Positions 1 to 11,990 of a stretch of DNA of 64,000 nt are shown here, in pieces. Every line of letters starts with the position of its first letter. Position 1 is the stretch's first letter. This stretch comes from Diplosphaera chodatii (lineage: Eukaryota; Chlorophyta; Trebouxiophyceae; Prasiolales; Stichococcaceae), in assembly GCA_032358165.1 (NCBI GenBank), contig JAALGY010000033.1, positions 3,720,001 through 3,784,000 on the forward strand, in the 5' to 3' direction. The notes beneath the pieces are model-generated. The model did not search any database. It worked only from the letters and a program-made list of their open reading frames with translations, and was not told the DNA's origin. The position numbers and the translations under genes are program-made.

Positions 1-2
1 AC

Positions 3-572
3 ACCGCGACGTCCACCGACACCTGTCGCAGCATCACAAAAACCGAGGGGACCATTGTGAACATCGATGGCGCAAACGACACCACCTGCGGTCAGCTGGC
101 GCGCTCGATAGGCGTCCCCGTCTGCATCAATCCGGACGTGAACAAGTGCCGGAAGGACACCATCTGCGGCCTCGCCATCAGCGCCGACCTGCAGGAAATG
201 CTGATGGCGCAGCCCGACTTTTGCGACATCCTGTCCGAATGCCAGTCGGCGCCGGAGCTCACGACGCTGGAGGACCTGCCCACGCTGGCGATGACGATCC
301 AGCAGCAGACGTCCGCCGTGGCGCAGGCGACCGCGGGCGGCACCCACCCCGCGCTGACCTCCCTTGCCGAGGTGCAGCAGACAAACTCAGCGGCTGCGCT
401 GCGCGTCACGCTGACGCCAAACTGGTTTACTGACGAGGACCAGTCGGGCATGACGCGCTTCGAGTTTGGCGAGATCGAGACCGCCGCCAGAAAGCTGCTG
501 GCAACCGCATGGCGGCCGACGCCGTACCGCCCCTCCGGCTTCATGCAGGTCATGCACCCGCGGCGGTACTGA
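3..572 (+). CDS. 3' end of an unidentified Cys-containing protein (partial)
   Basis: One open frame runs in from the left edge and stops with TGA at 570-572, giving about 189 residues, so only the C-terminal part is visible. The first 80 residues carry spaced cysteines (for example TTCGQLARSIGVPVC, NKCRKDTIC, DFCDILSEC), which could form disulfides in a secreted or lumenal domain. The rest is Thr/Ala-rich and ends in HPRRY. I recognise no family and see no membrane segment in this part. The overlapping minus-strand frame is taken as a shadow because codon composition favours the plus frame. Whether an intron interrupts the piece upstream cannot be seen. It ends about 650 nt from the convergent helicase gene. 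Confidence 0.55.
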   Translation, partial: TATSTDTCRSITKTEGTIVNIDGANDTTCGQLARSIGVPVCINPDVNKCRKDTICGLAISADLQEMLMAQPDFCDILSECQSAPELTTLEDLPTLAMTIQQQTSAVAQATAGGTHPALTSLAEVQQTNSAAALRVTLTPNWFTDEDQSGMTRFEFGEIETAARKLLATAWRPTPYRPSGFMQVMHPRRY

Positions 573-1223
573 TAGACGTGAGCCATACATGTGAGGTGTT
601 GGTATGGCAAGTTATGGTGGGCGTGCAGCGGACGTCGCACATGCTACCAGCTGTACGTGTCAGCGTAGTGGTGGCTGGCACGGGCTGTTCCCATGACCAA
701 GACCTACACACCACATGCCATGCTGGTGCATGCAGCATTGGCACCGCACACATTTGTGCAAACTCTCTTTCTTTCCTCATTTGCCAAACGTGGCATCCTT
801 TTGGGGCGGGCGTATTGGGTTGCTGTTAATCAGGAATGGAAGTGGCAGACTTCGGGAAATGAAATTGCTTTGCAGACTGTATGAGAGGGACACTCATGAG
901 CACCCCTGGCCAGAATTCGTTCTGTCAGTATTTGCAGTATTGTCCGAGTTGTGCGACAAGGTCCTGTCGTACCCTTTGTTGTAGATAATTTCCACACATG
1001 AAAGATCTGCAGATCGTACCAGCAATACACAGCAAGGCCTGACCCACCTCGCAGGACACTACCCATGCCTACAATACAGGAGGTCAGTCAGCAGACTGCA
1101 CAGACACCAGCGCCGCTGCTGCTGAGTACATGCGCAACAGCAACGACCTGCATTGACACCATAGCGCCCTGCTGCCATGCCACAAATAAGGCCGTCCGCG
1201 ACCAGAAACTGCCGCCGCTGGCA
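573..1223. other. Convergent intergenic region
   Basis: This stretch holds the 3' flanks of the left-edge gene (+) and the FANCJ-like gene (-). Short ORFs occur on both strands, but none has splice context or a recognisable motif. It is less GC-rich than the neighbouring exons. I see no repeat or RNA gene. Confidence 0.5.
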
Positions 1224-4200
1224 TCACGGGGAGAGCAGCGGCGCCATTGCCGCGTCATATGCATTGGCCATCACCTGCATGTGCAGCGGGCTCACGGTCA
1301 AGCTGCTGCTGACGCCCTGGCTTTTGACGCCTTGTTGGCGGCAGTCCATCCAGTCGCTGCAGCATATCCCTGATGCGACACCACTGTGCGCTTGCTTGCT
1401 GGGGGCCAGCAGCCTGCTCACCTCGAGAGCCCGGTCCAGCGTCCAGAGCTCCGTGGCTGCGACGCCACCGCAGTCGCCGCCAGCCGCCGCGACGCCCACA
1501 TCACCAGCAGGAGCCGCGCCTCCGCCAAAGCCGGCCGCTGTTCGGTCCCCACCGCCGCTGCCGCCCGCCGCCGCCTCGGCGCCGGCAAACAGGTCGGCGA
1601 TGGAGCGGCCACGGGTGGCGGCGTCGCTCGCGCCGCTGTTCCCAGAGCCTCGGCCGCCGCCGCCGCCTGCACCGCCGCTGAATGCATCTTCTCTGCCGCC
1701 AGCGCCAAGCCCGCCGCCGCCGCTGCCCGAGGCCCGCTGCGCGGCCGGGGCGGGGGCCCGGGGCGGCGTCGGCGGTGGCGGGGCCCCGTAGGCGGCCATG
1801 GCGGCGGCGCCGGCGGCCGCCAGGCGGCCCAGGCCCCGGGGCAGGCGCGTGCGCCAGGCGGCCCGCAGCCGGCGCAGCGCCGCCAGCAGCTCCCCGTCCG
1901 ACGTGATCTCCCCTGTGAGCACCCTGTGCAGGAAGCGGATCGTCACGATGTCACAGTAGCAACCCACGAGGCACTGATGCCATTGCTTCAACACAAAAGT
2001 ACATTATGAAACCACATTGCACCCCGGGGTAGGTGCGGTGAGTCAGATTAGAGGAAGAACAGCCTCACTGGGACATGCCGAAGCAGCCGGCGATGGCGCG
2101 GCAGGCGGCGGCGGTGCGGCCCTGCCGGTCGGCCAGCTGCGGGACGTGCGCCGCCAGGAAGGCGCTGAAATCCGCCAGGTCCGCCTGTGCGGGCAGCACT
2201 GAGCAGGTCGGGCCACTTTGGCAGGTCGGCACAGCTGCAAGTGGCCTCAGCTTTGTCTGCGAGCAACACGCTTAAGACATCCAGGAGCCGGCAGCCCATA
2301 CCGGCGCCGCAACGAGAAAAGGGCGGCATACAATATGCTGCACATCTATCAGCACAGCGGTCTGCCTGCACAGGCTCAGCCGCACAGGGGGTGTGTGTGT
2401 TTGCCGGCACCTGGAGCCATGCTTCGACGTCGGCCTCCAGCAGGGCGGGCACTGCTGCGGCGCTGAGTGAGGCCCGCCGCGCCGCCTGAGGCGTACCAAA
2501 GCCCATCGCTGCAGGTGACAGGGCAGCAGGCTGCGCTGCAGCGGCAGAGCGCCGGCAGGGCGTCGCCGCAGCCTCAGGCGCCGCGCTCGCAGCGACTGCT
2601 GCAGCTCCACCAGTTGCCGGAACCGCTGCTGCAGGGCCGCCGCCCGCCCACCCGGCGGCCGCTGAACTGTGGCTGCCCGCTGCCGGCGGCTGCCCCGCCG
2701 CCGCTCCAGCTGCCGCGAGCGCATCCTCTTCCATGTCCCACGCATCGTCGACGTCGTCCGCAAACACGCCCAGCGCCGGCGGCGCCGTGAGCGGAAGCAT
2801 TGGGGCACGTTGCTGCCCTACCGCGAGCCACTGCTTAGGTGCCGCCGCCACATGGCCGCCAGCAGCTGGCGCTCCTGACGACGGCGGCGCCGGCGCGGCG
2901 ACGGGGGCGAACGGCGCCGGTGGCGGCTGTGCATCGGGCGCTGGCGACAGGCCTGTGTCGGGGAGAAGTCCACCAGCACCTGCAGCTGTGGCCGTCGTGC
3001 CTCCAGCGCTGCCTGCAGCCGAATGCTGCTGGATGGCTGGCGACGCTGCTGACGGGAGCCCTGCCGTTTGGGGGTTGGCGCTGCGGTCCGCGAGCGGCGG
3101 GCGGCCGCCCTTGGAGCTGCTGTGCACAGCCTGGTGCTGCGTTGCGGCCGCCCTGCACACACGCAAGCGAGCATGTGAGCAAGCGCATGTACACAAGCAA
3201 CAGTGTCAGGAGTCGGTTTGTCAGCCACAACTCTGGCGCAGCACAAGGGCTGGGCAGGAGCTGGTGATGCACAGGTGGTAGGGTGCAGATGCCACTCATG
3301 GCGGTGTGCACCCAGGCACAGTACTTGTTGATTCAAGGACAGCAGGAGCACTTGGCTGCGATTGGGGCTGGTGTGGCCGCACCTGCGGGGCGACGAGACC
3401 CGGCGGCGGCGGGCGGGCGGCGGCTCGTCGGAGCTGCGGGAGGCCCCGGAGCAGCGCCCCGCCTCCGAGTCCGAGGAGCCCGGCAGGAAGTACTGGAACT
3501 GCGCGCTGGGCTGCATCGGCTCCGCCGCTGTGGGCGCGGCCGGCTGGTGCGGCGGCGCAGCGGCACGGTTTGGCTCCGCTGCTGCAGGCTTGGCTGGCTG
3601 CATCGGCTGCAGGGGCGGCTGATGCTGCTGCTGCTGCTCTTCGACATGGACATGGTGGCTTGGCTGCGGCTGGTGCTGCTGCTGCTGTTGGTCACCATCA
3701 CCCTGCGGCCGCTGCCCTTGCCAGCCTGCCTGCTGGTGAACGACCCGCTGGTGGTGGTGCGGCACTGCGCTGGACACCGTCGGCAGCGGCACCGCAGGCT
3801 GCGCCCAGTGCTGCTGCTGCTGCTGTTGATGTTGACGTTGCGTCAGTTGGGGTGCTGCAGGGACTTGTGGCGGCACAGGCGCTGATGCATGTGTGGTCGT
3901 GGACGCGGGTGCAGTGGCACCAGCAGCAGCATCGGGCGAGCTATCCAACAGGGGTGAGGGTTGCCGCACAGGCGCCGGCGCCGCAGCGATGGCCGCCGCC
4001 GCCTGCGGGCCCGGCATGAAGGGCGGCAGCATGCAGCGGAAGCCCGGCGGCGTGCCCGGCGCCGCCGGGACATTGCCCGCCGGCTGCACGGCAGCCGGCC
4101 CCGGCGCTGCGTGCGGCTGCGGGGGTGCCTCGGCATGGCCAGGAGCAGGACTTCGCTGCGGCGCTCCAGGGCAGATCGCCCTGCTGCCTTGGTGAGATGC

Positions 4201-7200
4201 TTGCTGTACTACTGGCTGGCCATTCGGCAGAGCTGCAGAGGCGGAGCCAAGCAGGCCACCGAACAGCCATGCCCGCTGCTGTGCCGCTGCACCATGCTGG
4301 TGGCTGCTTGTGAATGGCTGCCCTGCCGCACAGTCATCCAGCTGATGCTGCACGCCTGCTGCCGACAGCAGGGGCTGCATGTTCACCTCCGCTGCTGTGC
4401 CCACTGCAGCAGGCAGCCCACCGCCTGAGTCGTCGCTTGCCAGCACGCCCTCATTCTCTGCGTGGCCCAGCAGCTGGTGCCCCTGCCGCTGCCGCTGCCG
4501 CTGCTGCTGCCTCTGCTGCTCCTGCTGCTGGTGGTGGGCATGCCTGCTGTGCGGGTCCGGCAGGGCTGCCGCTGTCTCCGAATGCAGGGGCACACCCTGT
4601 GCCGCCTGCCACGGATGAAGCGCAGCACTCTGGACGTCAACGATGGGCCGGCTGAAGGGGGGCAGGCCTGCAGCATCTGCCTGCAGAGCCGCCAGCTGCT
4701 GCTCGTCCGGGCTGTCTGGGAACATCCACCGCTGGCCAGGCTGCTGCAAGTGTTGTGGGAACGGCCGGCCGCTTGCCTGTCGGTTTGCTTGGCACCCACC
4801 CTGGAGCTCTATCCGGGGCTGCAGCGGCTCGCGCAGCTGCTGCTGCTGGGTCAGCTGCAGCCGCCCTGCCGGTGCGTCAGTGACACTGGCGGCGCCACTG
4901 GTTGGTGCCACAGCAGCAGGTGGCCGCGGCTGCAGCTGAGCATGTGCGGCACCGGCAGCGAGCGGCAGCAGATCGCCACCCTGATGCACAACCGCCGCTG
5001 CCGCGCCCTCGTCAGCAGGCTCAGGGCGGGGTAGCTTCGCCGCCTGGCCGCTGCTGCTACGGCTGCCATTGCTATGCGGCTGCAGCCACTCGGGCTGCGT
5101 CCACGACTCCAGCGGCCGGTGCTCGTCCCCGGTGTGCATGTCTACATCGGCGTCAGCGCCTGCCCACAGCAGGGTTGTGGCTGAGTCTCCGGCAGCCTCT
5201 CAATACCCTGCTTCCATTCACCACGCGCTTGCCCACAGCCATGTGTCTGCACAGCAGAAGGAACCATCCCACGGGTGTGCAAGGTGCCGGCAGCTCACCA
5301 CCTGCAGGCTTGGCGGCGCGCCGCTTGCTGCCGCGGCCCCTGCTGGCGGCCCGCTGCGCCTCGGCCGCCGCCCGCTCGTGCGCGGCCTTCCGCTCCGCCG
5401 CCGCCGCCGCCACCCGGTCCGCTGCCTCTGCCACCTGTTTGCATTCAGAGCGCAAGGGCCATAGGCTTGCAGTGCCCAAGTTCGGGGTCTCTGGCACGTG
5501 TTGATGTGCTGTGCAGCACCCATGCGGGAGCAGAAGAGAGCAAGGAGAGTCAGGGGTGCAGGCCGGCACCTGTTTGGGCGGGTTGGCGGCGATGCCCTGG
5601 AAAAAGGCCGCCAGGGATACAAAGGTGGCGTCGCACGGCTGCGGGTCCTGAATCGCGCCCCTCACCCTGCAGCGCCACCCACCGCTCGGCTTCAACTGCA
5701 TGGCGGTTGCCAAGGCAGGCAAGCACACAAGCTGCACATGTTCGATGACTGTGCGGTAGCTGATCTGGCACAAGGCACGAAATGCAGCAGCAGGACATGG
5801 CTGACAGCTAGCTCAGGGAGCGGCAGTGGACCCACCAGCGCGACAGCTGCTCCTGGTTGCGGGGCTGCGTGAAGCGGTGGTCCAGCAGCAGGATGGCGCC
5901 GTAGTCCCCCTTGTGCCGGATGCACCGCCCCACCGCCTGGTTCAGCGCCCTGCAGCGGCGAAGTCTGATCCTTCAGCCCCAGGGAGGCTCCAAGATTTAG
6001 CAGGACACTCACCCCGCAAGCATGCCACAGCGCCACTACGCGGGTGGGTGCAAAGCCCCTGTTGCAGTGCCCTTCGTGACCAAGCAGTGCACCATTTACC
6101 CATCACAGGGAGGTGCAAGGTCTCCTCGCCAAGTGAGACACGGACCTGAAGGCCTGCAGCTGGTACCAGGCGTCGCCTGACAGCAGGTTGCGCCCGGGAC
6201 AGTTGCTGTTGTACAGCTTCTTCGCCTTGACCTGCGGTCGTGCACAACCGGCTGGTGACATGCAGACAGCAAAGTGGATACGTTGAAAGATCTACACTGT
6301 ATGCTTATAATCGGCAGCCAATGGTAAACTGCAGATTTCCACCTGAAGGTCCATGGCGTTGGGGAATGGCAGGCCCAGGATGACGACGCAACGTGCGTTT
6401 GCATCGGCGAAGTCCAGGCCTTCCGAAACCTGCGGCAGGCCATACAGCACCAGCGTTCAGTGGGCCGGCGGCAGCAGCTGCATGATGCTGACCAGCCTGA
6501 GGTAGCAAGAGCATTCACACAGCGGTTGGTCCTGAGTCGGCCTCGTGAAAGAACTGCAGCGGCATAAAGGCATGAACTGAGCAGGTGCCGGACTGCTCGT
6601 TTACCTTGCCACGGCACACGGCGAAGAGGACGGCCCCTCGGCTGCTATCAATGCCTGCATAGAAGTCGCGCATGGCGGCGTCGAAATGATCGCCAGTGCC
6701 ATGCGGCTCCTGTACCACTGGCTTTACCGCCTCGATCTGCTGCCACAGCCCTGTAGCCTGCAATGGTAACAATCTGTCCTCAAAAGTGGAGGGTCTCCTC
6801 GCAGAAATCCACAGACTTTGTTGTGGCCTTTCAATCTGGCAGCGCTGTTGTGACAACACAGAGGCCCACTGTGCTGTGGGAATCGACTTGCAGCCAGACT
6901 GTGCGCACACCTGCCAGCGTGCGGTGAGCACATCCATCACAGAGTAGCTGGGGAAAAAGAACAGGACGCCATCCGGCACCACCTGAGGCCCAGCAGCAGC
7001 AGCACCAGCTGTCATTCCTGATGATAGACGTTAGAACGGGGCATTTCGCAGGTGAGCCGCATGTAATCACAACCTTGCCGCACCTGGCACACTCGCAGGG
7101 CAATGGCGCCAACAGCGTCCTGGAACTCCGCTTTGCTCTGCGTCTTGTATTCGCAGGACAGGCGGCCACCCTGCGCATCCAGTCCCAGCGGCGCGGCCCA

Positions 7201-10200
7201 CACCTGCATAGCCATTTAGAGTGTACATGGCTAGCTTTCCATAACCATCGCCTTGTGACACTGGCAGAATTTGCTGTCCGCTGGGCAAGCATGCTGGCAT
7301 GGGCAGTGTGCGCAGCACTGGTCACGCAGATGCCTTAAGCATTGTAAGGTCGAGTTGCGACATGTGTGAGCACGGACCCAGCACCTGCTTCTGCATGTCG
7401 ACCACATGCGCAGTGGCGATGTCGAGGGGGAAGGGCGCCCCCAGCTGCGCAGCACAGCACACCTTCAGTCACACTGTTCTGCTGATGCCCATCTTCTAGC
7501 ATGCTCACACGGACACAGCACGTTACCTCTCCCAATATTTGCAGCAATGCCAAGCACCAAGACGTAAATGTCATCAGCAGACCTCCGAGGCGAATGACGC
7601 CATGGGCGACAGGGTGCCGGACGTCAGGATGACGGAGTGCGACTCGGCGGACAGCGCCGCAAAGGCGATCGCCGGGTTGAGGCACCACACCGCCAGCCTG
7701 ATGACGACCGGCGACTGGGCCTCCTCGTCTCTGCGAATGGACAGTGGCAACGACTTGCCCTGACATTCAGCGGCACCATGTGCCTTCCAAGCGGTTGCAT
7801 GGCGGGCATGACGACGTCTGCAATGGGATCGCCACAGTCAGCTGCTGCCATGGATGAGGTCCCCCGAAGTGCGCACATATCTGGCATCACATTGCAGTCT
7901 GTCGGTGAGCAGTTTCTCCAGACCATCCCGGGTACGGGCATGTGTGACCTCACGGCAGTCGACACCAGTCTGTATCACATGGTACTGCCACATGCCTGGT
8001 CCGGCGACCGCGCACACGTGGGGCGCTGCTCCGCTGGCGGTCCTCCCGCGTGATGCACATCTTGAAGTCACGGTGGCGCTGCTGGCCACCCTGCAGCGCA
8101 CCGCCTGGCCGTCAGTAGGGCAGCATCAGGCACATCAATGTGTGCACATGGCTGCAGACATTTGGCCGGAACAGATGCCTCCGTTACAACATGCAGCAGT
8201 CAATTTGCATTGAGTGTTGCGTGTGGCAGGTGTTACCAGCCTTGCCTGTTGTGCTGGGCATTGTCGAGTGGAGGAGTACCTAGCATGTGGTTCTGATACA
8301 TTAAGGACATTTACAGGAACCATTTGGCGATGCCTGACAATTGGATGGGCAAGGACAGAGTGGCACCTCGTAAAGCAGGTGCAGGCAGGTCAGCAAGCGG
8401 CTGAGCACGCCCAGGGCGAGCGACCCCGCCCCGCAGCCGCCGCCCTGGCTGCCCATCGCCACCTCGCGCTCCTGGCCCTGTAGCAGAGTCCAGCAGTCAG
8501 GACACACGGTGCGAACGATGTCATGTTGCACTGGAAGCTCTGGAGGCAGCGCCGACGTGCTGCTGCGTGCAGCAGCCGTTGGGCCAGAAGAAGAGGACAA
8601 ACATTTGCTGCAGGTGCGCAGCTGCGAGCATTAGGTGAGGCGAGGCTGGGGCGATGCATCCCATCATGTATGTCACTGCATGGCACCTCTGCAGGGCCCG
8701 CCCAGCGTGCTTTGGCCTTCTCCTCCTCTGCGCGGGCCGCCTCGTACAGAGTCCACAGCGTGCTGCAAGTGGTCGGGTCCCATGCGATGTCAGCCAGCTT
8801 GGCCACTGCCTGCTGTGGCGTACAAGCACAGCAGTCGATGATCAGCGGAGCACACGAGCAGTGGGTGCATGCAGCTTGTTGATCCCATTGCATGCATCCG
8901 TTGACTTGCTGTGGCACTTGACCACAACTGTCCCAACGAGTGCCTGGTCATGACTGATCTGCCCGTGCTGCAGCACAAGCGTGCAGGGGGAGCGCGGCCA
9001 TGCCCTGCTGTGCGGGGCTTCAACCTTGAGAGCCTGGGTCATGCACAGGCAAGATTGGAGCACATCTCATGGCACCTGCGGCCCGTGCAGCAGGGTGCGT
9101 TGGCCGCGGCCCTCGCGCTCCTGGGGCGCCGCCGCCGCCTCGCCCCGCAGCCACTCCGCCAGGCGGCGGACGCCCGCCGCCAGCGGCGCATAGAGCCCCA
9201 CGCCTGTGGAGACACGGGGTAGCATCGAGCAGAAGTGGGAGCATCCGGACCCAGACTGCGGTCAACAGTCCAGCGCCTGCAGGTGTGAGAGAATCGGCCA
9301 TGTGTCTCGAGAACCACGTGGACGTCACTCAGGGTATGCCACGAGCATGCCGGGACGGCGCACCCTCAATGGGCCCTTCCACCCCGGGGTTCAGCGCCTC
9401 GGCCTTCAGCAGCGCCGCGTGCGCCTCCTCGAGGACGTCCAGGTCCATGTCCATCGACGCCGCCTCCCTGCCGTATAGAAAGCGCCGATGGTTTGGTGTA
9501 CAACCTTAATAGTACAAGCGCCCAGTTGCGCCCCCCGGGTATGCAGCTGTGCAGGCCCCTCTGGGGGACATCAGGTCGTTGAGGCAGTAGCATGCCTCGA
9601 CCTCTCGGGTAATGTTGGCGTGCATGCAAGCACAGCTCACACCACAAAACAGGACTCGCACCCTACTTGCACCCCACCTGGCGGTGTCCTCAATGTTGTG
9701 GCCCTCGTCAAAGATGATGACTGACTCGGCCAGGTTGATGTCCATTGACGCGCGGATGACTGGGTCCACCTGAGGCGGTCCACCACAGGCGGCGTCTGGC
9801 AGCTGTACACTGAATGACATTCCTGGGATGACGATGGTGGTGTCGTGGTTGCCATGGCCATGGCAGTGGCAGGTGCAAAACACTGCTCAACTTCAATTGT
9901 TCGCAGGCAATCGCGCATGATGAAGTACTGGCACACAGGAGGGCACAGCTGTAGTCCATCAGAACTGCAACGGTCTCAGTCGGCCTCACCAGGTAGCTGT
10001 AAGGGCAGAACACGATCTCGGCGCCTTGCGCAAACTCGCGGGAGGCGAAGTAGGGGCAGGCCGAGAGCCGCCTGCCCTCGGCGGCCAGGTCCTCGATGTC
10101 GTGCACCTGCAGCACAGAGCAGCCGGAGTCTGGTGGCCGCTGAACGACATTGCTAGCATCTGCCTGCATGTGCACTTTGGCCATTTGGTGCGAGATGCGC

Positions 10201-11990
10201 CAGCCACCGACAGATGCAGCCGGTGCTAGGCGACATGGTGAGCTGAGCATTTGCATTGGGGTGTGCGGCAAGTTGCAATCCAGTCTACAGCGGCGCGCCT
10301 TGAGCCGTTCGGAGTTGTTGGACAGCAGCTTGGCACGCTCGGCGTGGCGGCAGCCGCCGTCCTCCCGCAGCTTATCACACCCCTCGTCCACGGAGGGCTC
10401 CTTCGACACCTTCTTGTGGATGCAGTAGTGCCGCCGCGAGCCCTGCAGGCGGCACAGCCAGATATTGCCAGCAGTCCCGGTTTGCCAACTGTTAGACCGA
10501 GGTTCGGATGGTTGAGACAATGGGTGAAATGCGCTACTGAGGGCCCCGCATGCACGCACTGCACGCCCGACACCACATGTCCACCAAAATGCTTCTGCAA
10601 GTCCGTAGGTTCACCACAGCGCCTACCAGGATGGCCATCTTGGGACGGTATACGGTCCGTTTGAACTCCCTGACGACCTGGAGATCAAGGTGACATGGGG
10701 ATCAAAGCAGGAAATGCATCACGGTTTTGACAGTGTTTGCGCAATGCATGGCATATCCGGGGCCAGCATGCTGCACCTTGAATTCATCTGGCTGAGCTGG
10801 CATCCATGAAGCTCGGATGTTGCAGCTACTCACCTGCGCGATCTGGCTGTGGGTGCGCGTCGCAAAGTAGATGCGTGGCACCTTTCTCCGCCTCTGCCCA
10901 ACCTGTGCCGGCGCATCCCCTGGCTGCTGCTGCTGCTGCACACTGCCTGCCTCCTGCTTCCCGGCACTGCTGCCGTCTGCCTGTGCACTACCACCGCCGG
11001 CGCTAGCGCCATCCACCGCACATCCCTGCTGGGCAGCCGTGCTGCTGCTGTGTTGTGCCGCGGGCGCAGCGCCACACCCAGCTGCCGGACCGGATTTGAC
11101 TGCCGGGTCGCTGGCAGCGGCTGTGTCTGATTCACCGCTATCTCTGAGCCGCTTGGTGCCCCCACTGTACCTATGTGGTCACCAGCAGACTGGTCACATG
11201 ATGTTGCATGGTGTCAGTATTGGCAAGGCTCCCATCTGCAGCAGTGCCCACATTTGGCCCACTGTTCAGATTCTGCATGGCATCAGCTGTTTTACCTGAA
11301 GCTGTCGAGCTCAGCCACAGGGCCGTCCGGAGCATTGGCCTGTCGCTTCACCGCCAGGTTCTGCACAGCCAGCATCCTGATTGCTGAGGCGGTTTTGCAG
11401 TGCCTTCGTCTGTCCAGAGCTTAGTGAGTGCATCCCTTGTCTGCAATGCTGCTGCGGTGAGGCAAGTCTGCAATACATGTGCCGCAGGTGGATGTGGCAA
11501 CACTGGCCTTGTGTTGCCGTCAGGCACCTGCAACTGCTCCTTCGCAATCGCCGCACGCTGAGCATCCTGCCATGCAAGCGCCGCGCACAGCAACGACAGC
11601 GTCTTGCCGCATCCTGTAGGTGCCTCCAGCAGGGCGTTCTGACCCTTCTTCAGTGCGATCAGCATCTGCAGCAAAAATTAGGTGCATGCGACCTTTGGCG
11701 CCCGCATTGGCTTGTACACATGTGTCGCAACGCTGGTCACCATGTCGCATGAAATGATGCAAAGCAGTGCTGTGCGCTGACACTGTTACGGGAATCAAGA
11801 GCCGGGCGTAGTGTCGGCAGGTCTATTGAGGTACTGTGTGCGCTGTGGCGTGCTGTGCTATGCTATGCAGCGAGCCATGACGGCATACAGCGTGACTTCT
11901 TACCTTTGTCATGAAGACAAGCTGCACATGGTACGGCTGATGCGGGAAATGGACGGTGTAGCCCGCCAATTGTTGCGTTGCACCCTGCAT
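1224..11990 (-). CDS. FANCJ/BRIP1-type Fe-S DNA helicase with a long C-terminal extension
   Basis: A superfamily-2 (XPD/Rad3-like) 5'-3' DNA helicase of the FANCJ branch, expected to act in the nucleus on crosslinks and G-quadruplexes. Twenty-eight exons keep one frame (about 2,026 aa): 11990-11904, 11665-11528, 11339-11296, 11170-10834, 10677-10627, 10442-10289, 10129-9990, 9769-9678, 9467-9364, 9203-9076, 8812-8687, 8621-8532, 8477-8367, 8090-8018, 7728-7583, 7444-7385, 7203-7084, 6982-6911, 6757-6605, 6429-6343, 6231-6146, 5949-5836, 5666-5570, 5434-5299, 5159-3383, 3152-2411, 2184-2069, 1923-1224. Motifs: Q-like [10 protein letters not shown]; Walker A APTGCGKT (44-51); Ia [14 protein letters not shown]; Fe-S cysteines near 226, 241, 250 and 274; Walker B DEGH (338-341) instead of [22 protein letters not shown]; motif [16 protein letters not shown]. 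From about residue 870 follows a Gln/Ala/Pro-rich tail of some 1,150 residues, far longer than the human tail. The ATG at 11990 directly precedes the Q-like motif. The FANCJ assignment rests on recalled family motifs. Confidence 0.9.
4470..4535. repeat. CTG/CCG trinucleotide repeat coding for Gln/Arg
   Basis: Runs of ctgccg and ctgctg in the helicase tail exon 5159-3383. On the minus strand they encode alternating Gln-Arg and poly-Gln (reads like [16 protein letters not shown]). Part of the low-complexity extension. Confidence 0.7.

Noticed and set aside
2818..5139. 773-codon minus-strand ORF as a stand-alone Gln-rich gene
   Set aside because: Its upstream edge joins the helicase exon at 5299 through an intron with exact phase (Ala-Gly then GADADVDM), and its downstream part after 3383 is replaced by a spliced exon. 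It is treated as part of the FANCJ tail.
9366..9883. Minus-strand ORFs in alternative frames over the Walker B region
   Set aside because: Only the frame giving FDEGHNIED and [17 protein letters not shown] fits the helicase family; the others are shadows.
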